Assembly (NCBI GenBank): GCA_023376005.1 | Contig: CM042145.1 | Location: 15,560,482 to 15,624,481 of the forward strand | Source of the DNA: Doryteuthis pealeii | Lineage: Eukaryota; Mollusca; Cephalopoda; Myopsida; Loliginidae | Direction of reading: 5' to 3' | DNA length: 64,000 nt | Shown here: one piece after another, positions 11,575 through 24,157 of the stretch | Layout of the letters: each line of letters opens with the position of its first letter | How positions within the stretch are numbered: the stretch's first letter is position 1 | The notes under the pieces: model-generated | The model's database searches: none | Seen by the model: only the letters and a program-made list of their open reading frames with translations | What the model was told of the DNA's origin: nothing | Program-made: the position numbers and the translations under genes

Positions 11575-12505
11575 CTAGAAGGCGGGTGGCCGAGGTGCTT
11601 AGGTCCGAGGTCATGACTTGGGTTAGAACTGGTCATCTATAATGATGTAAGTTCCATCTGTTTGGATTTCTGAGGAGTAGGAGTTAGACCGCCTTCATTG
11701 CCATTACTTCCAGTCTAACTCTGACGGCCGATGGTGTACTCTGTAGAGGTACCATCTATGGGTTAAATAGAAAAAAATGACTTAAAAAAAAAAGACAATT
11801 TTCATTCCCCCGAGTTGTAGGTCATTAACAATCTACCTGTCGGTTGGGGTGCTACCCTCTGCAGAGGGATAAAATCTCCCTCAGTGGGGCCACCTGTTAA
11901 TCATTGGGGACAGACTGGTGGATGCTTAATAATGGAATTCGCAGATGGGCTGCGCAGTAGCGGGATCTGACAGTGCAACACTCCACTTTTGGGGGCTCTT
12001 ATTGGGACTAGACAGGTGGGGGGTCGGAGAGACCCGCCTCAAATCAAATTGCTAACTTGCATCAAGCCCTACATCTATATTTGATATCCCCAACCCTATT
12101 TGCCACTTCATGGCAAACCGCCAATCGCTTGTTTACCACATACTGCAGCTAGAGGGAGGCGGTGGCCAAAGGATCTTAGTGGTCCCTGGGTATGATGTTA
12201 AACTGGGATTTAAATGGTGAAGTTCAAATTTTGTAGTTTGGAGGGCAGTGTGGAGTACCCTTATTGCCCTGTACCTCCAGGTCTACTCTGACGGCAGAGT
12301 GGTCAGTACCTGAGTTTAGGGCGTAATCGTAGTGGTTAAAATCAGGACAAAATGTTGGGTTTAAAAGGAAACTTTTGAATTTGGAAAAAAGAATTTTGAC
12401 AATACCCCTCAAAAATGGTAAAACAAAGCCCCTTCACGCATAGAATACCCAACAAGGGTTGTTGAACATGTCGTAAAATCCCCAATCAACCAAACCCATC
12501 CAGCC
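11575..12505 (+). mobile_element. Family C repeat, two overlapping degraded copies
   Basis: A first partial copy (about 11575-11790) has a tRNA-like GGTGGCCGAGGTGCTTAGG head and ends in CCATCTATGGGTTAAATAG. A second (about 11835-12505) repeats the CACCTGTTAATCATTGG, GACTAGACAGGTGG and GGTCGGAGAGACCC blocks, then another GCGGTGGCCAAA head, and ends in the 3' tail module with CAATCAACCAAACCC. Both match 38795-39392. The layout suggests a composite SINE with an internal tRNA-like unit. Confidence 0.6.
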
Positions 12506-14939
12506 ACCAACTACACCACGATGACATACGCAATTCCTCAAAAAAGCGGATCATCCTCCGGGCAGGAATTATCTTATATTTGAAAAAAAATATCAAAATA
12601 ATTCTCTCCGCCGAAGAAGACCGCTTTTTGTAACTGGAAGTTTTGATGTTTTTCCTATTATGTTTATTTTTAATTTTATTATTATAAATTTGGAAAATAG
12701 ATACGTAAATAGGATACAATGTATGCAAGCGGAAAAACCTTGGAAAAACAGCTTGGGCCCATTTTCAAGGATAAATACAATCTTTGATCCATACCAGACA
12801 TTGGCCTTTTCATTTCTCTTCAAAATGTCGGGGGATTCCACTTCCATTTTTCTCACTTAGCATAGTGGATATATCTATATACGTATACTATAGTATAATA
12901 GTATAATATATAATATAGCGGGAAGTCTGTTGTGTCATTTGTAAGAGAAAAAGGAGACACAAAGATCAAGAAAGTCCCAAGTCCGGCCCTAAGAAATCCC
13001 AGAAAGAAGGATCAGAAAGACCAGGGAAATCAGTCCCCAGATAGAAGACTTGGCCAGCCCTAGATAGATAGATAAAGAACAGAAGGTTATGCCCAACTAA
13101 CAATATGATGGGTGGCCAGAATCCCTCTGTCCTATATATTTTTCAATTTTCTGTTTCTGTGTTGTTTCTTATGGTTGTTCTTGATTTTTATTTCGTTCGG
13201 ATATTAATGTCTAGGTGAATATATAATTTAGTTTAGGTTTTTGTGTATCAATAGTTAATTGGTTACTCTCTGATTGCTCTTTTTAGTGCTGAGAAAATTC
13301 ATGCCGTTTTCTTATATGTGTTTGCCACTTTTGTTTAACATATGCATATATGTACTCATTGTGTTTATCTTGTTACTCTCTCCTGTGCATATTTAATAAA
13401 TTTACTTAAATCCATACTACCTAATTACGAAATTTTTGGTGGGATAATGCGTTCAGTGAAAGGCCGCCAACAACTCTGCCCCACTCCTCTAAGGGGGAAC
13501 ATGTTTTGTAAAAAATTATATTCGATTTTAGGTCAGTAGGTGGTAAATCTGTTTTTTGGAAAGTCTCGTGGCAGCGAATTTTAGGAAGGCCCGCTGTGAT
13601 TAGTCGTTGTGAGGTCTCCTGAAAGGGGGAGCCAGGGATAAGTAGCTGACTGAACAAGCTGTTTTTGGGTTGGTTGCACTGCTGTGAGCAGCCGACGTGG
13701 GCTATTCGGTTCTCGGGCCAAGAGCCCTTTTTCGACGGCTCCTTCCAATTGCTATGAACCGGGACACTACTGTTTCTTTCATTTCTTCCTATAAGAATTC
13801 GATCAAACCAAAAAGAATTGACTTTGGAGGCGTGTACGCCTTAAAAGCTTAGGAAGTTCACGGAAATTTTGAATACTTTGAAGGAAGACAGCAAAATGTC
13901 GCACGCTTTGTGGGAGCGAGTCGAAGAAAAATTAAGGAGAAAAGATTTGTGAACGATTCTCTTAGTATTTTTAAAGAAGGAACTTGAGGCATGGGGTCTT
14001 AGGCATTTGAAAGAGCAAGAAGAAAATAATGAAGAAAGAAAAGGTTAAAAGTTGGAAAACAAGAATTGGAAAGAAAAAGAGGAAAAAAGGAAGAGAACAA
14101 AAGAGAATAAAACAGGCCCTCAGAATTTTCAATCAACGATGTCACTATCGGAAAATAGAACGACGAGTGCTATTAGGTGTTCGTTTGTAGTGCGAGGGGA
14201 CGGTCAAGTAATTGTTTGTAATTATTTTTTTATATGTTAAACGAAAATATCCCTGCATAGGAAATCAGTGCAATTACAGACCAGCTAAATGTAGGGAAAA
14301 TATTGAATAAAACTATAGTGGAATTTTAATTGGTAGTGTCTCACTCCCGTTTTTTGGCCTCTAGTTCTGGGTTCATTTCTCACCCTCTCCACCAACTTTG
14401 TCTATTTTTTACAAATTTTTATTTGGTCTACCGGTAGCGGTAAAATTGTGTAAGACGACCGCCAAATATCTGACACAACAAAATGGTTGAAAAAGCAGTA
14501 CAGACACATGATATATATAAATATATATATTAATGATATATCTATATGTGACGGCAAAGTGTGGAGAGGCCTATGGTCTGAGTAAGGCTGGCATGATCAG
14601 TCACCAACTCTGTGCATACCGCGGAATGGACTTCAGGAATATAAAATATCCTGTGCCCCTGGAATTTAGGTCTGTAAATGTTGGGAAAGTATGTGCAAGA
14701 CTTTGCCACGGACTAAGAGCCCACTTTGTCAGTGCAGCTCATTGTTGGCATTTTGAAGTTCACCATTATATTCTTTGAACTGATTGAACTTTTACTATTA
14801 TTTGTTTATTTTTTTTTTTTGCTGCCATCATACATATATACCGTAGTATATACTATAATATAGGGCTACACTGATAGGGGTATGATATACAATAGCATTC
14901 ATACATATATATATATAGATATATATATAGTAATATTTT
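12506..14939. other. No supported gene
   Basis: AT-rich DNA with a TA-rich microsatellite near 12880-12920. Overlapping open frames at 12486-12860 and 13342-13657 occur on both strands without splice support. The frame at 14533-14778 (81 codons) is not recognisable. Confidence 0.45.
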
Positions 14940-15240
14940 AACCACGACAGGAATGCAACACAAGGTCAATTCTTAAGGCGGAGTTTAACGGGGAGGTTCT
15001 TGGAATCAGATTTTCCTTCTTCCTAGATTGGTTAGCTAACCAAGGTTAAATATCCTCGACGTCTGGCTCTACTATTTTACCATCAACCTGGGGGGAGAGT
15101 AGTTTGGATGCAATATCTTTCCCAAGAGCTACTAGCCACTATGTATGCAAACAGTCCAAAATCCAGGATCTTGAACTCAGGTCAATGAGTCTTATTTCCC
15201 ACGACTACTAACCCATTACACCACCGCCTATCACCAGGTT
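14940..15240 (-). mobile_element. tRNA-derived SINE, family 2
   Basis: On the minus strand from about 15240 the head reads GGCGGTGGTGTAATGGGTTA (A-box region) and about 40 bp later GAGTTCAAGATCC (B-box). The body continues to an ATTGACCTTGTG block near 14960, which is also found at 48590, 52075 and 28030. This is the best-preserved head of family 2 outside 48545-49070. Confidence 0.7.
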
Positions 15241-15942
15241 ACATGAAATGACCCCTGCCGACAATGACCCTTGTGTCGCATCCTGCTCATGCAGAGGGTT
15301 TGGTAATATAATACCGATGTGACTCGAAACAGTTCAAGCTGTGAAAATGTAACACGCTGAGATTGGGTAGTATTGTGTAGTTGGTGTGCTGACATGTGGC
15401 AATATGCGTTACTTCTGGTCATTTTAATAAACTGCCACAGATGAATGCGCAATATAGTCTGACTTTGGGATGTGCGCTTTAGTGAAATTCAAACCTGGAG
15501 GGCCGATATTATGGCGCACAGGGCAATCCAAAACATGTGTTGTCTAAAGTCTTCTTCAATTGGTACAAACGCAGTTTACAAACCCTAATTAATCCGTTTT
15601 CAACACTTATATAAATATATGTAAATCATTTGTTCTATTTCACAGTTCCTAGAAAAAAAAACATTAAAAAAATCAATCAATTTTCCCATTTTCAACATTT
15701 TATTATATCCATGTAATACAGATCCAAGGGTGAATGAAAAAAGATAAAGGAAAAAAAAAAATAATACAACTTTGTATACAAATACTAATGTCAGGCAATG
15801 ACCACATCCAATCATTTATACAATTCCGACTTGGGATTGGTAATCCCTGTTAGATGTCTTACATCCTGAATGAAAACAGAATGAAAATTAGGGTTTGGCT
15901 GTAATAATGATCCTCACTTCAAAAGAAAAAATACAAAACTTT
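15241..15942. other. No supported gene
   Basis: AT-rich DNA with short frames at 15231-15452 and 15600-15815 that show no motif, splice site or similarity I can recognise. Confidence 0.5.
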
Positions 15943-16440
15943 TTAGAAAAATGAAGGAAGGAAAATGAGAAGAAAAGAAGAAAAGAAAAAAATGAAGGGG
16001 AATAAAGAAAAGAAGAGGAAAAAAGAATGAAGAAAATAAAAGAGAGAAAGGAAAGAAAAGAAAGGGAAAGAACAAAAAAGAGAAGAATAGAAAAAGAGAA
16101 AAAGAAAGGAAAAAAAATGAAGTGAACGACAAATAGAAAGGAAGAAAAAGAAAGAAAAAGAAGAAAGGAAAAAGGAGGTAGAAAAAGAGAAGAAAGTAAA
16201 CAGAAGAAAGGGAAGAAGAAAGAAAATAAAAGTAAGTAAAAAAAGGGTAGATGAAAAAAAGAAAAAGAAAAAGAATGGAAAAAGAAGTGGAAACAAAGGA
16301 AAGGGAAAAGAAGAAGAAAGAAAACAGAAAGAATTGGAAAAAGAAGAAAGGAAAAAACAAAAAACAAAAATCATTTTTTCAAAAGTTCAAAAAAAAGGGG
16401 AAAGAAAAAACAAAGGAAGAAAAAAAAAAGAAAGAAAATG
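15943..16440 (+). repeat. Long purine-rich tract (about 500 bp)
   Basis: The plus strand is almost entirely A and G (AAAG, GAAGA, GGAAAAA units without one fixed period), interrupted only by sparse T or C. All three minus frames stay open for 140-160 codons as Phe/Ser/Leu/Pro strings, which is a by-product of the composition. Such tracts can form triplex (H-DNA) structures and often vary in length. Confidence 0.95.
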
Positions 16441-19400
16441 GCCAATGTAAATTATTCTCCTTGGGAAAGATGATCAGAAAGAGTCTAACAGCCAGAAGTC
16501 ACAAGATAACCATGGCCACATCCCCTGGATCTTCCTTTTTATGCAATTTTTGCAGTTTCTTGTCCACGGTAGTCTTTTTATGCAAATCTTCAGCATATTG
16601 GTTGTGTCCGTGGTACAATTCTTGTTGTGTTTTCTAATTTTTTCTGGTGTAGCATTAAAGCATGAAATCTTCTTACAATCCAGTAATTGTTTCGAAGTTT
16701 ACGATTCCTCATTTTGACAATATACTTCAGTGTAATTCAGACAAACAATGCAGAAAGCTTCCTGTCAAAGAAAACAAACAATACAATCAAGTTAAATAGT
16801 AAAGATAACACTAAGGTATGCAAGCATTGGCGAATTAACCTAAGATTCTTCAGCATTAAAATAGAACCCATAGGTAGTGGATATGCCCGTTAAAAATGAA
16901 TAAACATAACCTCTAAATACGCACTATAAAGCCTGTGATAATAAAATACAAAATCTATTGAAGTTTGAAGATTTCTCAATTTTATGATTGGTCAAGAAAA
17001 AGAAGTTGGATCACAGTATCTAATAGGGCACGCCCATGCTGAGAACAGTAGGTAAAAGAATTAGTTTTGGTCTTTTCACCATAGATTTCCAGGTTGTTTT
17101 TAATTAAGGTGTCGAAAAAAAAAAAATCTTTTTTAAAGTTCAGATAGGGTTAGAAAAACTAACTCTGTAATAAAAAAATCTTAATAGTAATCTCCCCTTT
17201 CCATTTCAAATAGTGCTGCCGCATCAGGTCAATTTGGGGGTCTTTAGCTTCTCTAATCATTTGGGAGTAAAAGTACAGACACTTTTTTTTTTTTTTTTTT
17301 TTGCAAAACATACGCTGAAAGCCATTTGCAAATATGTGTTACCACATTTGGTGAAATTATTTGTTGAGTGTTTTGTTACATAGTTTACTGTGGTAGCATA
17401 AATTGTGTGACAACCCTTTAGCGAGAATTCAAAGGGGTCAGTGGAAAATCAACGCAGGGACCTGTTGGTGACCCTGCCCATGACGAGGGTGAATCTGCAT
17501 GTCACAATGACCTTATTAGTTTAAATTCAGTTTCAACCGGACGTGTATTGGAGCAGAGAAGAACATGCTTCTTTTATAGTACATACCAAGGACCATTTAA
17601 CCCCTTTTTTATCCTAATATACCAATGGTATGTGAAGAAGAAGACACATACATCATCTCAGAACATATACACAAATATTGAAATCCAGCACAAGGCAGTA
17701 AAGAAAAAAAAAGTTTTTAAAAAAATTTTTGAACAAAAGGACGAGAGTAAAAACAATTTTTAAAAATTGCTTTACTCAAATTTTGGGTGTATTATAGGCA
17801 TAAGAAAACTTGTGAGTAATCTGTGACGAGAGCTATGACATAGTTTTTGCTTAGCAGATCAATCTCGCATTATTGATAGATATTCACGCTTGTTTTGGCT
17901 TCCTTGTTTGAATGTGCGAAGTTTTTGGTTTCCTGCTCTAGGCGAAGAAATTTTTTCTTTATCATGAAGAAAATCTCTTAAGTGCCTTGGAATACTTTTG
18001 GCAGTTGATTCCTTGTTGAAACGACTTCATCTTTCAAGGTGGTTGGAGGTGTAAGTCAATGTGTTCTTCACGAAGCAGCCTGAAAGGAGAACATAAAAAA
18101 TGAAGGTAATTTTTAAACAGATCTATTTGACCTATAGACTGGGACCCTGAACTAGGTCTACTCTCACCTCGTGAGCAGACTCAAGAATAACGAATGATTG
18201 TACCTTATCATTATAATCACCCCTGGTGAGTCTTTCATACCAGTAATAGTTAGTGATCTTTCACTGGAGTTCTGAAGTATGACTCGGGTCTCCAGGCTCT
18301 CTGATATTCTAGCTAGATCTTATAATGCCTGGACTTGTTTCAGTCCTCGTTCATTAGAGTGAAAAGGAAAAGGGTAATTACTCCGCAGCTTTGTTCCATA
18401 GAGTAGAATAGAACAATTTAGTACTTCAACTTTCTGTTGCAGCATTTATTACACTTCGACTTTGAAAAACTTAAAAAAAAATCCCACTCTACCCAGGCAA
18501 CACATAGGTAGCCACCTTCTAGTTATTATATATATATATATATAATATATAATATATTTAAAGGAAATTTTGGTATGTACGTTGTCGACGTATAACAACA
18601 AAAACGGGAGGTCCACTCAGATTTAAAATCTGGCATACACATTTGATACTCGTTCTAACTAAGAAAACACTCCCAAATTTGTGTTATTGATTATTTACTT
18701 GATTAAGGGATATAATTAATATCTCAAACAAAAAATCAAATGATTTTAGAAAGAAACATATAGCTGCCGCTGTATTGATATTCCAGCTACAATCATCAGG
18801 CACTGTAAAGTTCTTTTACAACCCAATTTCTGTTGTTTTGTTCATGGAACATATTGGGAAAATTAATAGTTTGGGGACATAAGTATTCTGTTATTTATTA
18901 TTACATGTTATGTTTAATCTAAATATTCATATAATAAATAATTATAATAAAAATTATAATTAAATTAATTAATAATAATAATTGATGATGATGATTTTAT
19001 AAGATGCAACAAAAACAATGTAGACTGTGCAGTGATCAGAGATGAAGACTGTAACCCATGTATTAAGTGAATTGTAGCAAACTAGCACAATGGAATAACA
19101 ACAAAGGCTAGGCTCGACTGGGTTTAGGAAGGGTGACTCCACTGGGAATTTTATGCAAAAATTAAATTTTGGCTATTACAAAAAAATGATAGTTATGGCA
19201 TTAAACCAGAATCTGTTTTTTGAGAATTGAAATGCATAAAAATTCTTCGTAGAACTTTGAGATAAAGACTGGGATCACCCTATCCAGCCAGAGACCACAC
19301 CTTAGTGTTCTTAACAGACCAAAAAAAAAAAGAGAATGTCTCAACTGGTTGGAACTTTTGCAGTTCCAGCAGATCACAGGTGAAGCTGAAGAAAAATTGA

Positions 19401-19724
19401 AAAGATGGATTAAAATACCTGGACCTTGCAGAGAATTGAAAAAGCTGTGGAATACGAGGAGTGAAAGTTGATACTAATTTTAGTTGGTGCACTTGGAACG
19501 GTCCCAATAAACTGGAAAAAAGGGACTGGGAGATCTGAGAAATTCAGAGGAAGAATTCAGACCATCCAGACTATGCACTGCTGGCAAATCCAACAAGGAT
19601 TACCTCAGAAGAAGTCCTAGAAACCTAGGAGATGTGTTGTCACTTCAGCCCCAGTGAAATATCCATCAGCTAAACGCTGATGTGAAAAACTCAAAAGGAG
19701 TGAAAAAAATTAATAATAATAGTA
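16441..19724. other. No supported gene
   Basis: The stretch holds a 20-odd base T run near 17281, a TA microsatellite near 18530-18556 and an AAT-rich patch near 18935-18985. Frames at 16251-16637, 17548-17763 and 19280-19507 are lysine-rich or random in character. A TTTCAG acceptor-like site on the minus strand near 18080 has no coding continuation I can defend. Confidence 0.5.
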
Positions 19725-20400
19725 TCTTTTTCAGGCAAGTATATTTAGGTCTGAACCTGTCAGCTGTTGCTTATGAACATCTTCATCGTAATTCCACAGA
19801 AAATGAGAGGAAAAAGTTTTGATTTTATTGAACTTTAAGTCTTTGCGGTCTCTACCAATTTCCTTTATAAAGGATTGTATGCCGCTCAGTCGGGTGTATC
19901 AACAAACATATAGACAGACATCAGAATCTTCCTTATAATTAGATTCAAGTAAATATATAATTAATGAAATAAATTAATAAGGATAAATAACTATTATTAA
20001 TGATAGAGATATTTGGTCATTCTTAGTTATATTAGTTATCTTATAGGTCATTGGGATACCTGAAATTTCACAGTCCTTGTTTAGTCCTACTATAGAAGAA
20101 CACCTTTCCAAAATACTGATTAATTGCCATCTAAATTCTATACTACTATCACGAGACGAGGGTATACTTACTCTCAAACATTGATCTCACTTTAATTTAG
20201 TGACGATTTCTACCGAGCATGTGGGCAATTTCTCACTAATGAGTGATGATTGGTGAGTTTTATTCTTATCCTATCATGTATTTCTCTCACTTTAATGAAC
20301 ATAGGTTACTAAAAAAATAATGTTTGTCTTGCATTTGGCTTTACAGATTTTTTTAAAAGATGATAATTTTAATTTATTGCTGACAACCCTTCTCAACTGT
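19725..20400 (-). mobile_element. Degraded LINE 3' end, interrupted
   Basis: At 19725-19800 the minus strand carries the same end as the LINE at 29340-29625 (CAGCTGACAGGT, then AGACCTAAATATACTTGCCTG, then an ATT-rich tail). At 20305-20390 it carries a damaged version of the ORF2 C-terminal block (KLSSFKKICKAKCKTN). The roughly 500 bp between do not match, so the copy is interrupted or rearranged. Confidence 0.55.
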
Positions 20401-22104
20401 ATTTGCTGATTAGGTAGGAATATTTGACTATCGTTTGTTATGCCCAACCTGCATACTTCAGTATGTCAGTTCTCCCACTTTTCCAGTTTACAGTTGCACT
20501 ACAACTAGAACCTAGTCTTAATCCCCCATAAGTGTACTAGTATATTATATCTTTATTTGTTGAGGTCCTTTTGAGCTTGATTTCAAGTGATCTCAGCATT
20601 GATACTTCTTATGAACACTTTATGAAATCATCAAGCCATTTCATTTAACCTATGATTTTAGTTGCTGTCTTGAGTTTAACCAAATTATCTCTCTTACACT
20701 AGCTATCTGATTTCATTTATAGTGATAAAAATTCATCATTTTTTACTCATTTTATAAGCCATTATATCCTTTTTTAATTTTGCCTTACCAAGTCTTACAT
20801 TTCCAACTCACACACCATTCAAATATTAACTAAGTATATATTAATAATATTATACTAATTACAATTGGAAATATAAATGATAAAAGGGATACAGATCAAT
20901 GTATCTTGACAAATCTTTCTTGTCACCACTGGAAACTGACAAGACTTTTGGTTGATATTGCTTCCCTTAAGAAAAAATATTTTGTTGGTATTCCTTAAAT
21001 AAATTAAAACAATCTTATACTGTACATTTAAGATTAAAATAATAACAAATGAATTAAATACAAACAATTATTCTGTATGTGTGAGGGTACGTTTCAGCTA
21101 AAAAACTGACCTAAATTCTACGCGGTTAGATATAGTCCCAAAAATGGTGTATATTCTTCACTCTATTGACATAGACTGCATTATGTTTGTTCCCAAAGAT
21201 AGCGCAAATGAGCTGAAGACGTGTAGGCAAGTAATGCATCGGCGTGTAACCTGTGTTTCATCATTCATTTCCCTGTAAATGCTTATTCTCTCTCTCTGTT
21301 TGTACAGGTCCATGTGCATAAAGGACTACAACATAGGTGGCGAAAACGAATTGTTTTGTGTTGTGTATTGTTACAAGTATATCCAGTGGAGTTGGGGAGC
21401 TTTGTCCCCTCAGCAACCAGCGCAACTGACCCACGAGTGAGGTACCGATGACATTTCCTTACGACGCAAGTCGCTTACACCTTCTGTTCCCCTCTGTGAA
21501 TAATTATCCGTTTTAACGTGATATCGTTGTTTTGTTTTAATTATTTAGTCATTGTTTGTCGACTCCATTGGAGGGATGTCACATTTCCTCTTGCCCTCCC
21601 GGCGAATAAACGCATCGGTGTTAATTATTTAACCCACTGGCTCTGTTGGCCCATCGATTTTATATATTAAGTGTGAGCACAGCGAGCCATGGGTTACCCT
21701 TATAGCTGATAGTGCGCATGTACTTTCACTGAGAGTGGCGTGGTCCCCTCCTCTAATTGATGATAGGAGAAGAATGCACCTTTAGTATCCTTATTAATCG
21801 TTCGTTGAATTTACTCATGAAGGACTTGCATGTAATTAGTGTTTTCCTGTTCCCCGATCTACAACCCATAAGACAGCTCTTTCCATACAGGCTTATTTGC
21901 TCGTGCGAAGTGGCCACATTCGGGCCTTTACACCTCAATTACCAACACGATTTTCTCCATGATTGTGGAGCTTTTTTATTTGTAATATTGTGGAACTTAA
22001 AATCTAGTCTTCTGAATTACCATATAAAATTGGAGAGTACGTTACGGTTTGGCCTGGTATCTACAAATATATTTAATTTTCACCCAGTATGCTCACCGCT
22101 TGTT
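20401..22104. other. No supported gene
   Basis: AT-rich to about 21060, then more mixed sequence to 22100. A GAATAAACGC block near 21600 resembles a polyadenylation region and the segment could contain an LTR, but I could not find paired ends or a target duplication. Frames at 21753-22113 overlap on both strands. Confidence 0.4.
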
Positions 22105-22576
22105 ATGGAGTAGGCACCAAGGGCGATCTGGGCCAACCGTGGTAGTTGTATTGTTTCCAGTGGCTTCGGGACCACCGCACTGCATGGCCCTGGGTGGATC
22201 TTGTCGAGCGAGTTAATAAGTTGGGATCCACAAAAAGATTGGCGGGGTCGTGAATCCCGTCGCCCCCATTCCTGGCACACTCACAAGGGGCGCGCCTCCA
22301 TGGCGCTCCGGGGCCACCATTTAGAACCCAGCCCTGACCTCTTTCTTATAAAAAATTACAAGGGCAGGCACAGGAGGGCGGCAGCTTCGTGGGGCGATTT
22401 ATGGGGGCGGCGCGCAGCGCCTGAGTGGGCCGTGCGGCCCCGTCTGAAGGGGGTTGCCTGGAGGGGGGATAGGAATGCCCGACCCCTGGGATCAAACTAG
22501 TGTAACTTCGTGTAAAAGATACCCGCCCATAGGAGCCGCAGACAGCCACTGGACCCCCGGCGTTGGCCAGATCTAC
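22105..22576. repeat. GC-rich repeat, divergent copies
   Basis: A GC-rich patch in AT-rich surroundings. 22201-22576 shares with the next copy the blocks CCTGGGATC, GACAGCCACTGGACCCC and GGCGTTGGCCAGAT. 22105-22200 carries related sequence in inverted orientation (CCAGTGGCTTCGG). Frames on both strands are open because of composition, not coding. Confidence 0.6.
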
Positions 22577-22582
22577 ATGATA

Positions 22583-22866
22583 TTTTCCACGTACCCCACT
22601 TGTACGGGTCAGGCACAAAGCCCTATTAACGTGGGACCACCCACAAACTGAAGCTCATGGGTGGCGGGTGAAAAATTGCGTCGATCCCGTCGGCATTCCC
22701 CCTCAAGGGGGGCACCTCAGGCACTGGGCAATAAACCCAGCCCTGCCCCTTTAAATCGAGGGGGCAGGTGTTGCCTGGGGGGATGGCCCCCTGGGATCGA
22801 CGCTATTAACTCGTAAAGATCCAGGGCCGAAGCCACTGGACCCCTGGCGTTGGCCAGATTTACATT
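22583..22866 (+). repeat. GC-rich dispersed repeat, about 280 bp
   Basis: It runs from CACGTACCCCACTTGTACGG to GGCGTTGGCCAGATTTACAT and is closely matched at 26868-27150 (shared GGGACCACCCACAA, CATTCCCCCTCAAGG, CCAGCCCTGCCCCTTTAAAT and CCCCTGGGATC). The internal CCTGCCCCTTTAAATCGAGGGGGCAGG is a strong hairpin. It is SINE-sized, but I see no clear A/B boxes. Confidence 0.75.
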
Positions 22867-23357
22867 CTGATAACATACAATTGCATTTATATATACAACA
22901 AAATAGCATTTACAGTGTAAACAGGAAGGCTAATTTGCATATTGATATTGAAAATTTGATTTTAATAAATATTTGCTTGGTGTTATTGACTTCTAATTGT
23001 TTGGTTTTATCTTAATGAATATGAACAAAAATCAGGGATACCTTTTGGGAAGATGTTAATTCTTTTATTTCATTGATGATATCAGTGCTGAAAACTGGGA
23101 AAAAAAAAGAAAATGAAATGAATAACTTTAGAGAAATGCTCAGCATAAAGGAAAGAAGAAAGTGTAAAGTATGGGATTCAAGCTCAAGGACTCAAAAGGG
23201 ATATTACACCCTGGGGAGAAGCACAGTGGGCTAAAAGGGAGATGAGGTGAGGGGGAAAACGTGATTTCTACCTAATCAGCAATACAGTTGAGAGGTTGCT
23301 ATTTATTTATTCATTTTTTCTTTCATTAAAATGAATACACATATCATAGTAAGTGGG
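22867..23357. other. No supported gene
   Basis: AT-rich DNA ahead of the solo LTR. No motif or gene was found. Confidence 0.5.
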
Positions 23358-23532
23358 TGTAATAAGTAATTGAGAGTTACCTCTCCTATTTTATGATTAC
23401 CTCCCCTTTGGAGAACTCTCTAGTGAATACTAGACTATATACTAGACTATATAAACTCTCAATAAGTGTACTAATTATTCTAAGTAGAATAAAGCTTTTC
23501 AAAGTCTATCAGTGTTATTGTTTGTCATAACA
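23358..23532 (+). mobile_element. Solo LTR, family L1 (175 bp)
   Basis: It begins TGTAATAAGTAATTGAGAG and ends TTTGTCATAACA, giving TG...CA termini. The direct repeat GTGGG flanks it exactly (23353-23357 and 23533-23537). Inside are a TATA-like CTATATAAACTCTC and a polyadenylation-like GAATAAAGC, as expected of U3-R-U5. A second copy is at 30346-30507. No internal region or coding sequence remains, so this is a solo LTR or a TRIM-type element. Confidence 0.85.
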
Positions 23533-23886
23533 GTGGGATATGTAATTTACTACAAAATGAAGGGAGACAAATTGTTCATTTGAAATTTTCCTTAAGTACG
23601 TTTTTACTTTTGGTAAATTCTGTTTTTTTCGTTTTCACTTTTAATAATTTTTTTTTTTTTTTCTGTTTTATTGTGTTTCCGTATCTGTTGTACTTTCTGT
23701 AAAAGTGTATTAAAGGCATTACTTTCAGAACACTCCCTGAATCCAAAAATGACATTAGTTTTATGGAATTGTTTCTAGTAATTGAGATGATGCCCCCCCC
23801 CCCCAACTAGCATGGAATGAAAATTTAAAAGTAAATCACGAATATCAAACCAGAATTGTAAGAAGATCATTTAAATGTGATCAACA

Positions 23887-24157
23887 TAAAAAAAAGTAAG
23901 TAAAGTTGGCGGAGTGGCCTATTGTTGGTATCAGCCGGACAGCAAGGGAATCTATCCCCTTTTCACTAGTGTTAGACCAAGGAGATTGTTTTGGGGTCTG
24001 AGGTGGAGTGCCACACCTACCGTCAGCCCCCGCTTTACCACACAAATCAGATTAACCAATTTGTGCTGCTCATACGCTGAGTTGGTGAGGACCAGTATCG
24101 AATTCAGAACCTTGCGATTCTGAGACAGGTGCTCTACCAACTGAGCTAAACCAGCCC
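23887..24157 (-). mobile_element. tRNA-derived SINE, family 1
   Basis: Minus-strand head GGGCTGGTTTAGCTCAGTTG, then GTAGAGC: a near-canonical A-box. A B-box-like GGTTCTGAATTCG follows 35-40 bp on. The body includes GGTAGGTGTGGCACTCC and GGGATAGATTCCC and ends in an AAGT-rich tail at 23887-23905. Other copies lie at 26065, 31186 and 31685. The cloverleaf arms are not all restored, so this is a SINE head and not a functional tRNA gene. Confidence 0.85.

Noticed and set aside
15888..16374. Three long overlapping minus-strand open frames (140-160 codons)
   Set aside because: They are read-through of a purine tract and consist of Phe/Ser/Leu/Pro strings in all frames. There is no start context or domain.
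17941..18090. Possible minus-strand exon after a TTTCAG site
   Set aside because: The frame does not resemble the missing FH2 C-terminus and stops early.
21070..21700. Possible large solo LTR with a GAATAAACGC block
   Set aside because: No paired TG/CA ends or target duplication could be found, and no second copy in the window.
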